Assembly: GCA_014529385.2 (NCBI GenBank)
Contig: CM043944.1
Span: 58,578,268-58,642,267 of the forward strand
Length of the DNA: 64,000 bases
Direction of reading: 5' to 3'
Source of the DNA: Adiantum capillus-veneris
Lineage: Eukaryota; Streptophyta; Polypodiopsida; Polypodiales; Pteridaceae
Each line of letters opens with the position of its first letter. Within the stretch, counting starts at the first letter, position 1. The notes beneath the pieces are model-generated. The model had not been told where the DNA came from, did not search any database, and saw only the letters and a list, made by a program, of their open reading frames with translations. Below, one piece after another: positions 1 to 10,740 of the stretch. A program made the position numbers and the translations under genes.

Positions 1-1523
1 TTACTCTAGTAGGAGAAATGATAGATTTCCTACTCTCAATTTAATGATCACTCTCTCTTACAATGGCATAGAGTTCCCTTGCTAATCACCCCTAATACAA
101 CACATACATATGCCTAATGCCAATGAGATTCCACTCAAGAGCTCCTTCTCAAAAGGTTGAGCTTGGCTTCTCAAGCTATAGCATAGTGCTCTTTCTTCTC
201 CCCCCTTTTTGTGCTAGCTACACCCTCCTTTTATAGCAATTTTGAAAGCTAGGGTTACTCTTCTAACCATGGTTGGGTTAGATTTTCAGCAATTTATCTA
301 ATTTCTTTTGCTTGGAATTATCAAGAAGTTGGTGGGGAAAGAGAGAGGAGAGAAATGGAGGTGATAGGACTTTTCATAGTGGGTTAGTGTTAGTAGAGTT
401 AGTATTAATTTACAAATGGAATTGGATATTTACAATGGGAGTATCCATGTAGGATACAAATAAGGAAGAAAAACTCTTAAGAGGTAAGAAAAGGTGGATT
501 TCTTACAAGGTTGATGCTCCAAGTGTCTTGAGTAGGGCCAATTTTGACGCTTGTTGACGGTCCACTAGCTTTGACGGTACATTTTTTCTCCACTCTTGAC
601 CTTCCTTGAGAGACAAGGTAATTGAAGCTGAGTAATCAACCACCATGATGCTGTCTTTTAAGAGAAGAGACTTAATTTTGTGGTTTTTTTGATAGATATG
701 GGTAATTTGGAGGAGGAAAAATGAGACTAGGTAGTCAATTTTGGAATGGAATTGTGTGTGGGAGGTATGAGTTCACCATGGTTTCTCTGATTCTTCAAGG
801 TTGAGGAGAAGGTGAGTAGGGTGCATAGAGGAGTGGTGAGAGAGGTGGGGATGATGAGTGGAGAAGTGTGTGTGAAAGAGGAAAATGATAAAGTGGAAGA
901 GAGAGTGTGGCTGCATAGCATAGGAAAAGTGGGGTCCACTAATAAAATCATAGCTCACAGCTCGTAGCTCAAAAAAATATAAAAAAATTTGAGGCAAAAG
1001 TTCAGCCCACGAGCTACAACTTTTGTTTGTATCACCTTTTCAAATTCGGAGAGCAAGTGAACTTTAAAAATTCAGCAAAACCGACCGTTTTTTTCCAGTG
1101 CACAAGGTCGTTGTGGGTCCTTCTTTGGATGATTCTTTTGAATACCTCCAAGAGTGAGCCCTCCATAGTGCATGTATGCATGCCACCTACCCTTGACCTT
1201 ATTTGGTAGGTCTATAATTGAAGATATTGTTGAGATCATGATATAAGTGAATAGTACAACTAAGAAAATCAAATATTGAGGGGTCTAAAAAATATGTACA
1301 TGTCAAATATAAATAATATAAGTGGAAAAAATATAAAGGGGTCAAAAGAAATCTCTCTCATTATGAGGCTACCATAAAAAGATAAATATTTCTGGTGTTC
1401 TAATTTTTTAGAAAAAAAACAAAATAGATGTAGGAAGGGAAAAATCACAATAGTGAAAAAATATACACATAAATAAAACTAGTTTTTTTGGATTTTTGTT
1501 GGGGTGGAGTTACACCAAATATA
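1..1523. other. Unassigned AT-rich flank
   Basis: I see no coding sequence, LTR end or RNA gene here. Open frames are short and overlap on both strands without recognisable protein content. The stretch ends at the target duplication of the next element. Confidence 0.5.
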
Positions 1524-1698
1524 TGTTGAGATATATATAGTATCTCTATATATAGCACCCTGGTCCCCTCTATATAAACTCATCTTGTGTGATCAGTTGA
1601 CACACTTTGGGGTTTGCATATCTGGAGTCGGCTTGCTCTCTCTCTCTCTCTCTCTCCCTCTCTCATCTCTTGTCTCAGTTTTCCCTTCCTCGTCAACA
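1524..1698 (+). repeat. 5' LTR of the SOD-carrying element
   Basis: 175 bp, TG...CA ends. It contains a TATATAA box (about 1571-1577) and a pyrimidine (TC)n run (about 1635-1663). It matches 6211-6381 except for the run length. Confidence 0.92.
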
Positions 1699-1710
1699 TG
1701 GTATCAGAGC
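1699..1710 (+). promoter_or_regulatory. Primer-binding site, tRNA-iMet type
   Basis: TGGTATCAGAGC directly follows the LTR end. This is the standard plant copia-type site that pairs with the 3' end of initiator methionine tRNA and primes minus-strand synthesis. Confidence 0.9.
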
Positions 1711-3184
1711 ATGGGTCGCATAGACATACTCGGACACACTCGACAATCTTGAAAACCTTCGTCACAAGGAAGATGAGTTACTTTCTTATTATTATTTTTG
1801 TGCAAAAACATATGCTTTTCTGTTTGTTTCGTTCACTACTCTTTTGTATGGGAAAAGAAAAAGCGTTTAAGGAGATTTGTAGCCGGCATAGCAATCTGCA
1901 ACGAGTCACAATTTTTCCATGCATGCAAGCTTATGTCAGAAAGTTCGTTTCTTTTTAGGGTTTTAGTAGATTGTTTTCTTGAAAAAGAACACACTGAGAA
2001 GCTAGCTTGAGTGCGAGAATGAATCTCCTCGAAGACGAGTGCCCAATTGTCGGTGCCATGCTTCAACACATCGCTGTCGAGAAGCAGCTCTTCCTAGGTT
2101 TCCCAGTAGTTTCTATCCGGGCTAGCGCTAGAGTTACCATTAGTAGTGCTGTTATGCTTGTGTTGAACGCGACGAGAAAGAGGATTTAAGGGGGAGGCCT
2201 TGAAAAACACAGGAGAAAGATCAGACAGAGTGAGATGGATTTTTAAAGGGAGCAAGGTGGTTGCATGTGTCGTAGGCATGAGGCTGCAAGAGGCATGCAC
2301 ACACTAGCACAACCGCCACTCGCGCGTAGTACTGTGATGAGAGTTGGCAAAAGCGAGCAAAGATGGCGGCAAAAGCAGAATTGAGCGCCTAGTTTAGCAA
2401 TATCTTCTTTTAGCTCTAAAGTGATGCCAGAATTAGAGGCAGACAATCACGCAGTTGTGGACAAGAGAGAGCAATATGATGTAGAGACACCAGCCAGTTG
2501 TGCTAAATTTAAGGGCAAGTAATATAAATAGCGCTCAATGATCTACACGGAAGCGGCTGCTAATTTTGGCCATGGTGCTCATCTGTACGCATGGCAATGA
2601 TTTATTTAGCTAGTTACGTCCCTGGAAAGTGGGTTGGGAGCTTGCGTAGCTCCTGGACTCCTCAACATACATACATTGAGAAGAACCAGGTCGCGAGACC
2701 GTAGACGCTATGAGAAGGTTTATCTTCTCGCTGGCCTGCAATGCTTCCTGCATAGATTCGCAAGGGTTGATTTAGTATGCTTGCGCTCTTGTTTCTTGAA
2801 CTCAGACTTGACAATGTCAAGGTCATCACTAATAAAATCAACACTAGCGGCATTGCTAACGTCTCCAGAACATCCTTGGATACGAATTAGAGAGTCAATA
2901 CAACAAGAATTGCTTGCAAAAGAAGGTATTTCCATATCTTCGATGCTTGCATGAGGATGGACTTCGCAAAAAAAGGGGTTCTTGGTGCTAATTAACAACG
3001 TCGATGCATCCGCTTCAGAAACTACATGGGGCATCCGCTTCAGAAACTGCATCGGTGTGGATATGTATGAGAAGGGACGTTGGGTGATGCTCCTACTGGA
3101 GTTGACCAAAGCTCTTTGAAGCTCCTCCCGGCATGCAACGAAACAAGCGGCTATTTATAGGCATTGTAGATATTAGAGAGCAAG
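1711..3184. other. 5' interior of the SOD-carrying element
   Basis: No retrotransposon domain is recognisable on either strand. Frames of 60-130 codons occur on both strands without known motifs. The stretch may be further captured host DNA, but I cannot identify a source. Confidence 0.4.
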
Positions 3185-3478
3185 GTGCGAAGGTTCACGC
3201 TAGATATGGCAGCATCGATGATGAGATCTGCTGGACGCAAGCTTGAATCAGCTCTGAGGATGTGCACTCCTGGTGGGATGCAGATCAGGGGCTTCCAAAC
3301 TTTTTCCCTACCAGAGCTTTCTTACAACTATGGAGCCTTAGAGCCTTACATCAGTGGCGAGATTATTGAGCTTCACCACAACAAGCATCATAAGACGTAT
3401 ATACCCAACTTCAACACGACACTTGAGAAGCTCCACGATGCTAAGGACCCACAATCCATTGTCACACTTGGTCCCTGA
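3185..3478 (+). pseudogene. Mitochondrial Mn superoxide dismutase, 5' fragment
   Basis: The 97-codon frame has a basic, Ser/Arg-rich, acid-poor N-terminus (about residues 8-38) like a mitochondrial presequence. It then enters the N-terminal alpha-hairpin domain of Fe/Mn-SOD: FSLPELSYNYGALEPYISG, followed by LHHNKHHKTY (about 63-72), which contains the first metal-ligand histidine. The intact enzyme is about 230 residues and dismutates superoxide in the mitochondrial matrix. Here the frame stops after about 60 mature residues, and the other three metal ligands (His, Asp, His) are absent. The next bases (GC|GTAAGC at about 3480-3486) resemble a splice donor, so the fragment may be genomic rather than cDNA-derived. 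It lies in sense orientation inside the LTR element. It cannot encode a working dismutase. Confidence 0.88.
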
Positions 3479-5179
3479 AAGCGTAAGCTTTATGCATCTT
3501 TACACTGCAGAGTTTTTGTTTTTCTTTTGCTTGTTTTTATGTATCACCTTGTTGCAATTCTCAAAAATTATCTTCCCTGCACAGAGAGCAAAATGATACA
3601 ATTTAGATGTCTGCTTTCCTACTTAACATGCTAAGTTTGGTAGCATTCAAACAACGAAAAGAAGGCAAAAATCGTGCCCAGAGTATCCGGATTTTAGTTA
3701 ACCAGTGATCCAATCACTTGATAGAGTAGAGAGACGCCTTTGCTTTTAAACTTTTTGACACTTATCATTGTGTTTATTTTATTTATCCTGGGTTTTGTAT
3801 GTGCTAATGGAACTGACTATCTTTTTAAGGTTTGGATTGCATGCTTTTAATGCGGATAATGTTGAAGATTTTTTTTTTGATTTGTCTTCAAAATTCAATT
3901 TGTCTAATTTGTCTTTGAATTCTCTATTGTTCGTCAAACCAAAGGCTCCTAGGTGTTTAAACTTTGTGTTCAGTTTAATAGGCCCACTAACATGTTGTAA
4001 ATGCTTGGCCTACAATGAGATTGCACATTCTTTCAGCAAGTAAGACTACTATCTGGTTAGATTACAAGGCATTTTGAGCACACTTTTAATAATTGATTGA
4101 CCTCGCGGCTCCAATTAGACCACCCGTCGAGAATGGCTCTCGAATGCATCTCCATGCTTGGGTGAAGGCAATGTAGCGAACCATACACACCCATCAATGA
4201 AACCAACATATTGTACCTAATATCTCTAAACATCAAGATGGGCGCCAGAATTACGTATGGAGGTTGCGAAGTCCTGTATATCGGACCTTGGAATCATTTG
4301 TGAATTATCTTGTGCGATGCCAATACGTGGGACTATGGACCCTTGGCAATGCCTATCTGGACACCCAAGCAAGGGCGGTATGGGATGATTCCTTGAGGTA
4401 TGACACTAAGTCGGAGTAGTTGGAGACTCTGAGGCTCGAGATTGAGCTAGTTAGGCTCTCCAGACGAGTATGTGAACTAGATGTCTATCCTTTATGTTTT
4501 ATGTGTGAGTGAGTAGATTATTTCATGTCACCAGTGAAAGATGGATTCTTTGGGGAGCAATAATCATTGATATATTGTTTATAATTATCGAGAGGCATTC
4601 TGACTTCATTAATCTATGTTTCTGACATCATTAATGAATGTTACCATCAGCATCAACATTTGTTTGCAAGCATTGACCCTTTAAATTCCATGAACATCGT
4701 AGTATCCAATAGCAATGTTGGTTGCTCTAGCTTACATCTACATATAAAAAAATAATAATAATAATAAAATTAAATAAGTTCGTGTCATGAACACTTCATT
4801 TTATTTACGTTATCAATGGCATAAATATTGAAATAATGTGTCGCTCGTTCATCATACGCCAATGGTTTGATTACATGGTAGCATCATCATCACGGGGCCT
4901 TGTGCTATCTGGGTGCCTCAGATATTGATTATATGGTTGCTAAGTCATCATTTGTGGAGTTTGTCACTTATGCTTGGTCAATTGATAATTCTAGATCATG
5001 ACTTTACTAATGATTTTGATAATTCTATGTCACGACCTTACTAATAATTTTCTTGATGATGTGATAGATTATCTCCCATTACTGATAAAGTTTATGTGTG
5101 CTTGGGATCATGGTGTCGAGCTCGATGCTATGCTTGTTATCATCGTATTTCACCCTTATAATCGATATTAGGGCCTCAA
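3479..5179. other. Central interior of the SOD-carrying element
   Basis: I recognise no further SOD exons and no transposon domain. The sequence is AT-rich and includes a short (TAA)n run near 4750. Part of it may be intron or other captured host DNA. Confidence 0.35.
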
Positions 5180-5735
5180 TATTTCATGGCACTATGGTTG
5201 TTATTGTCTCATTGCTCCCTCGTCGTCATGGTGATATGGTTCTTATTGTCATATTGCACCCTCGCTGACATGGTGCTATGGTTGTTATCTCATATTGCAC
5301 CCTCGCCATCATTGGTGCTATGGTTGTTATCATCTCATTGCTCCCTCGTCGTCATGGTGATATGGTTCTTATTGTCATATTGCACCCTCGCTGACATGGT
5401 GCTATGGTTGTTATCTCATATTGCACCCTCGCCATCATTGGTGCTATGGTTGTTATCGTCTCATTTGCTCCCTCGTCGTCATGGTGCTATGGTTGATATC
5501 GTCATATTGCACCCTCATTGCCATGGTGCTATGGTTTTTATCTCATATGGAACCCTCGTCATCATTGGTGCTATGGTTGTTATTGCCATATTGCACCCTC
5601 GTCTCGTCATGGTGCTATGTTTTTTATCATCTCATTGCACCCTCGTCGTCATTGGTTCTATGGTAGTTATCCTCTTATTGCACCCTCGTTATCATTGGTG
5701 CTATGGTTCTTATCATTCTCATCATCAGGGACTTG
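5180..5735 (+). repeat. 42-bp minisatellite with a 126-bp higher-order unit
   Basis: The phrase ATTGCACCCTCG, followed by a CATGGTGCTATGG-like phrase and a TTAT run, recurs at about 40-43 bp. A block of three monomers beginning ATTGCTCCCT at 5211 repeats almost exactly at 5337, a period of 126 bp. The monomer length is divisible by three, so long open frames run through it. I read those as repeat artefacts, not a protein. Confidence 0.85.
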
Positions 5736-6210
5736 GCAGCTCTGACTATGCACTACTAGTGTTTCATAGCTTTTATGTACCGACTTTGTATATACATGTG
5801 TGCACATGTGACTGCATCGACATTACGTTTATTTCTCTATCGTCTCTAGAGCAATGTCGGGAACCGTCTCTAAGGACAATATGATGTGATTATTTTTAAC
5901 CTTCACGTCTTGATATGTTTCTTGAATTACTATTGTTAACAGGATACAAACCACATCAAGCAGCATATATGAGGAATCAAAGACGCTAAAGCTCCTGCAA
6001 TTCAAACCTTAACTTTGTGTTGATTAGAATTTTTATGAGCCTTTATGGTCATTTTTGTGTATTATGGAGTGATGTAGCTCCTTTGAACTTTGTAAATATA
6101 CATTTGAAATATTTTAATAATAGTGGGTGTATATAGAGCTGTGGGTTTTTCCTTTGAGCCCCCAAGGGTTTTTTTTTATCCACAGGTAGGGACCTTCATT
6201 TGAGTGGGGC

Positions 6211-6381
6211 TGTTGAGATATATATAGTATCTCTATATATAGCACCCTGGTCCCCTCTATATAAACTCATCTTGTGTGATCAGTTGACACACTTTGGGGT
6301 TTGCATATCTGGAGTCGGCTTGCTCTCTCTCTCTCTCTCCCTCTCTCATCTCTTGTCTCAGTTTTCCCTTCCTCGTCAACA
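6211..6381 (+). repeat. 3' LTR of the SOD-carrying element
   Basis: 171 bp, matching 1524-1698 apart from a shorter (TC)n run. It is preceded by TTTGAGTGGGG (about 6199-6209), the likely polypurine tract, and followed by the target duplication ATATA. Confidence 0.92.
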
Positions 6382-6386
6382 ATATA

Positions 6387-7109
6387 AGAGAAGCTTACAT
6401 GAAAATATTTCTATATGGAATAAAGAGTATGAAAAATGGTAAGAAAAATTGTGGTAATGGTGAGGCAATGTACAGAGCATAAATAACACACACCTAGGTA
6501 GAAATATTTAAATAATTACCAAAATAATTATGAAAAAATCTTTTATTTAGGCCCTATATACAGAGAAATATTTACATACGCATGGGCCATAATATACTTA
6601 TATTTTTTATATTTTTTATTTTTTTGGCTCAACTAGCCCCATGACTAGCAAATTGAGGGTTTTTTATTTCAGTAAGGAGATATGGGAAAAGTCCCCTAAC
6701 TCACACGCACCTATATACAGTGAAAGGGTGAGGGTAACCATAGTGTTTGAGTGATTTGATAGGGTGAGATAACTCACTATGGAAATTACAGAGAGCCGAA
6801 AAAACGGCTATCAATATGATTGTGATCACATCACACTAACCACTTTCCCTATTCTGCATTTTAAACTCCTTTGCACTCTAGTCTTCTTCCTCCCTCTCCC
6901 TCCCGGTAAAACTCTGTAGAACCAATTGGACATCTTGTGTGGGGCATTGCTCTTTTTTCTTCCACCTCCATGAGCTTGGAAATGGGAAAGGGAGTACACA
7001 CCCATAACACAAAATGTGAGCCTCTCTACAACCCATGGTAAACACAACACCCCAATTCACTAGGTTTCCCCCTAAAAATTCACACAATATTACTTGCACA
7101 AGCTCTTTT
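6387..7109. other. Unassigned sequence between two related elements
   Basis: No convincing gene or element end is visible. Minus-strand frames of 74-133 codons run through low-complexity sequence and into the neighbouring LTR. Confidence 0.4.
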
Positions 7110-7118
7110 TGTTGAGAT

Positions 7119-7152
<34 letters not shown>

Positions 7153-7264
7153 GAGACAAGAGACACACCATGTACGCTCCCAAAGACTGATTCATATTGA
7201 GGACAAGATACAAATATATAAGTGAGAACAAGTTGATTAGAGTGAGCCATATATAGCTCCAACA
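7110..7264 (-). repeat. 3' LTR, minus strand, SOD-carrier family
   Basis: 155 bp with TG...CA ends on the minus strand and a long purine/pyrimidine run at 7121-7152 in the same relative place as the (TC)n run of the other LTR pair. It is clearly diverged from that pair, so it is a different subfamily or an older copy. Confidence 0.75.
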
Positions 7265-7742
7265 CCCCCACTCAAACAAAGGTCTCTAGCTTTGGATGAA
7301 AAAACCCTTGGGAAGTTCAAGGGAAAAACCCAAGCCTCTATACAATTTGAAAATATGAACCAGTGATGATGATGTGAAAGTGAATTGTGCATCTATATTT
7401 AAGCTCGCAAGTTTTTTTCAAAAAAAAAAAAGGCTAAAAAATCTTAAAATTTGTACATCATGCTTCATTTAACAATGAATGATCTTGACAACAATGGGAA
7501 GATGACGAATTTACAATCACATGTTTAACTTAGAAAAATTACATTCCTATAATCACATCAATTTTTGACCAATTAATAAAACATAAACTTTGTGATTTCA
7601 CTATTGTGATGAAAAATGCAAATAAAACACATGTTTATAATTTACAAACCCCAAATTTTGCATCTAGTTTTTGAAAAAGTTAAGTAGCAAGATTATCTCT
7701 ACTTTTGCAACAAAGCTTCATAAATAAAACTGAAAACTAAAA

Positions 7743-8508
7743 TTATGAAGCAAGTCTGAAAGTATATTTCTTCTCTTTGTCATTCACAATTTGTTTTTCT
7801 TTCCCTTCTAGAAGACAATATAAGATATTGTGCGAGGTATTTTCTTTGACATCAACAAGATAACCTACCACTTTGAAAACACTTTCCTCATTGTTGAGAA
7901 CTTTATCATCAAAGACATAAAGAAATAAGAGTCTCATTAATTGTTTGATTGTGCCCAAAAACACCTACTTGAATTGACCAAGCATGACCTTCAGGCTTCT
8001 TGTGTCGTGCATGCTCCCAAAGGATTTGAACATCATGAGTTGATGTTTTTTTGTGTTTATGAGAGGTAGCAATCTTACCTCTCGGGGAAACAATGACTCT
8101 CTGTAAAGGCACCATCGGTAAAGTCTCGTCAGTACCTTGAGCTTGTTCTAGAAATTGATGAGCAACTAACAAATTTCATCGATGAGCACCGCTTTCAAAA
8201 GCAAAAGGAGGTGGAAGTAGTTGCCTTCTAGAATCTTTTCCAATGATTGACACACGCATCCTAAGTGCTTGAAAGTGAGGATTGATGGGAGCAAGTTTAC
8301 TACGTGAGGGAGTGAGTGAACTTTTACGACCTAAACCAATTAGAGAATATGAAGATTGATTAGCGAGATTAGATTGTTGACCTCTTCTTTGCTTCTTAAA
8401 AACATGAGCATCACCAGAAGGAGAAGGCTTTACAAAGAAGAAGCTACAAATATCGACAAAAGAACCATAAATTCTTGCTATCAAGCATGCCAAGTCCAAA
8501 AAATACAC
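7743..8508 (-). pseudogene. Unidentified coding-like fragment inside the element
   Basis: Three consecutive minus-strand frames (8508-8176, 8172-7909, 7964-7743) follow each other with one stop and one frameshift, and together look like one degraded protein of roughly 240 residues. The composition is protein-like: a Lys/Arg/Ser/Pro-rich first half with MRVSIIGKDSRRQ and FAFESGAHR, a middle with RVIVSPRGKIA, and a final part with VFKVVGYLVDVKENTS. I do not recognise the family. It lies in sense orientation relative to its LTR, as the Mn-SOD piece does in the sister element, so captured host sequence is my preferred reading. An old element-encoded protein is the alternative. Confidence 0.45.
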
Positions 8509-9151
8509 TTAAATACAACAAGAAGGATATAAAATTTGCAAAAAAATCAAACAAAGAAAATCCCTCGTATTTCAAGGCTTTCTTAAGTAAAAAATTAAGA
8601 ATTTATTGTATTTAAAGCAAAAAAATCAAAGTATGTCTTTAGTTATGGCACAATAGATCTTTATATATTAACAAAATGATGCCAAAAGCAAGTGTATTAT
8701 GCTAGTTACATCTCCCTTGCTCTAGTCTCTCAACAACAATAGGTGCTACAATAGTACTCACACTATCTCTGAGTACTATCTCTTTGCAGAGTGGCTAGAG
8801 AAACACTCAATGGTTCAATCTCCAACCCAACCACATAATCTCACAAATTTCTTACAACAAGTACTCGTTTCACCAAGGAAGACCAAAGAGAGTAGTTTAT
8901 ACCACCCAACCTACACTCATTGAAAAGTACATCAAGAATAGAAGAATTACACTTGCTTTCTTGTTGTGTCCTTATGCATATAACAATAACTCCGAACCAT
9001 GTGTACAAAGATCTACACAACCAATGTATCAAACAACCTATGGAAACTTTCTCTGCACATGATTGACAAAAGATATCACACTTTGTATCTACAATCCATC
9101 ATACGTGTGTAATTCTAACCTCCACACCAATACATGTTTTCTGTAAGATAC

Positions 9152-9372
9152 TGACTGGAGCAAAGCGAACCCCGAACCCCAACGGCCTCTAAAACACCGG
9201 GGACCGAATGGCGCGCCTCGAGCCTGTCATGGTAAAGCAAACAGGGGGCACCACCTAGCTTGAGCGGCTAGGACGCAAACAACACACCACCATAACACAG
9301 TTTTAATCCAAGAGAGATGGATGCTTGGGAGCAATGATGAAGAGGAAAGGGAATGAGATCAAGTGAGTGAGA

Positions 9373-9412
<40 letters not shown>

Positions 9413-10712
9413 GGGAGGGGGTATAGCGGCTTAGTACTTAGGCACCACAAAAGGATGGCGAATCCGCACACCCTTCACACATACACAAGCTCACTCCAAA
9501 CACAAGACTAGGTGGCGATTCCGCACACCTCACATGGGCAAAACATTGCAAGAAAACATACTCACAAAACCTCGAGCTTTATTTAGAGAATAAGGCGATG
9601 AAATGGGGAGCATAGGGTAGGGGAATGAGAAGGGAGAGCGTGGTAGCGCACATGGCGGATAGGTTGGAGTTGATGGCAAAGACTCGCACGAGGGTTACGG
9701 CCATCATCCTTCATTTAGTTTCCCTTCATCTTCCATAGCCCAAGGGTGTAGAGGTCATGCTTAAGACGAGCACGGTGATTGCTGTGATGGTGATGGTGTG
9801 GGTGTGTGTGTGTGCACTAGGCACACACAGTGCATAGTGTACTCTTTGGTGATGGTGTGTGTGTGTTTAGTGTGATGGTGACCCCTCTTTATATAGGGGA
9901 GGAGGGGGGAGAAATTCTAGAATTTAGAAATGAAGAAATCATTATCTACATAGGCCATGTGACTGTGGGCCCCACTTGTCTGGCTGTGTGTATATGTGCC
10001 AGAACAGCAGTCTCATGAGAGAGAGATGGGGGAATGAAAAAAAGTGAGAGGTGACATGGAGAATAAAGTAATTACAAGAGGGGAGAGAGGGGAGTGTGTT
10101 CAGAGGTGAATCTGTGTGCAGATGTGTGTGAACGCAAGAAAAATCAGTTAACCACCGGGTGGGGATGGGTCTGTGGGCACTTTTTTCAGTGAAACTGAGT
10201 GTGTGTGAGTGTGGGGGAGGTTATTTAGCTACAAGACAAGAGACATGGCACCCTTTAGAGAGAGAGGGGGGTATTTGGGTCATGGGATATGATAGGAGAG
10301 AGAAAGGGGGGATGGGGTATACTATTTTGGAAGATAGGATAAGTTGCATGTGAGTTAGGGTGCATTATTGCTGAGTTATAATGCATTATTGGTGAGAGGT
10401 GGGGTAGCTTGAGGGGAGAGAGAAAGGAGAAAGGACAAGGGGAAGAGAGAGGGGGTTGACCTTTTGAGTGGAGGAGAGGAAAAGGGACACACGGCGGGGC
10501 AACAGTGAAGAAAAAGGAGGCAAGGTGGGGATGGGCTACCCTGCAGGCATGAGGTGGCCTCTTTTAGCTTTCTTATATATTTACATAATCATACTTTTCT
10601 TTTCTTACTTTTTCCAATGCCTTTTATCACTCCCTCCCTAAGAGGGGGTTTTCATGGGGTGGGGACGAGAGAAGAGGGGTATGGGAGCTTGGCTTGTGAG
10701 AAGCCCCCATCA
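9152..10712 (-). repeat. 3' LTR of the Tat-like element
   Basis: 1561 bp, matching 16823-18371 at a few per cent divergence by eye. It includes a (GA)n tract (about 9378-9409) and a TATATAGGGG segment near 9890. Next to it, inside the element, is the polypurine tract read on the minus strand as AAAAAGGGGAGGGC. Confidence 0.92.
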
Positions 10713-10740
10713 TTAGCCCTCCCCTTTTTGCTAGAGGCAT
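10713..10740 (-). promoter_or_regulatory. Polypurine tract
   Basis: On the minus strand the run AAAAAGGGGAGGGCTAA directly precedes the 3' LTR. It is where plus-strand DNA synthesis would be primed. Confidence 0.75.

Larger units (their letters stand above)
1524..6381 (+). mobile_element. Non-autonomous LTR element carrying a Mn-SOD fragment
   Basis: The boundaries are two direct LTRs beginning TGTTGAGATA and ending GTCAACA. They are flanked by the perfect 5-bp duplication ATATA (1519-1523 and 6382-6386). A primer-binding site follows the 5' LTR. By eye the LTRs differ only by 4 bp in a (TC)n run, so the insertion is recent. The 4.5-kb interior has no gag, protease, RT, RNase H or integrase. 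It holds a mitochondrial Mn-SOD fragment in sense orientation and a 42-bp minisatellite. The short LTRs resemble TRIM elements, but the long non-coding interior is more LARD-like. Mobilisation must depend on enzymes in trans, probably from a copia element, because the PBS is of the initiator-methionine type. Non-homologous capture of host sequence is inferred. Confidence 0.88.
7110..9151 (-). mobile_element. Truncated relative of the SOD-carrying element
   Basis: Read on the minus strand, an LTR (TGTTGGAGC to CTCAACA, 7264-7110) is preceded by TTTGAGTGGGGG. Before that comes a stretch with GGGTTTTTCCCTTGAA and CCCAAGGGTTTTTTCATCC. These line up with the bases before the 3' LTR at 6211 (about 6120-6210). 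It is therefore a 3' end of the same family in opposite orientation. No 5' LTR or PBS is visible; the interior is cut at 9151 by the Tat element and may resume after 18375. The interior lacks transposon domains and carries different cargo. Confidence 0.75.

Noticed and set aside
1699-1710. tRNA gene suggested by the tRNA-complementary bases
   Set aside because: Only the 12-base primer site is present; no cloverleaf surrounds it. The same applies to the other primer sites.
3185-3478. A functional Mn-SOD gene
   Set aside because: The frame ends after the first metal ligand, and no further SOD exons are visible before the 3' LTR.
5186-5884. 232-codon open frame, hydrophobic and membrane-like
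   Set aside because: It is the translation of the 42-bp minisatellite; the other two forward frames are also open with similar repeats.
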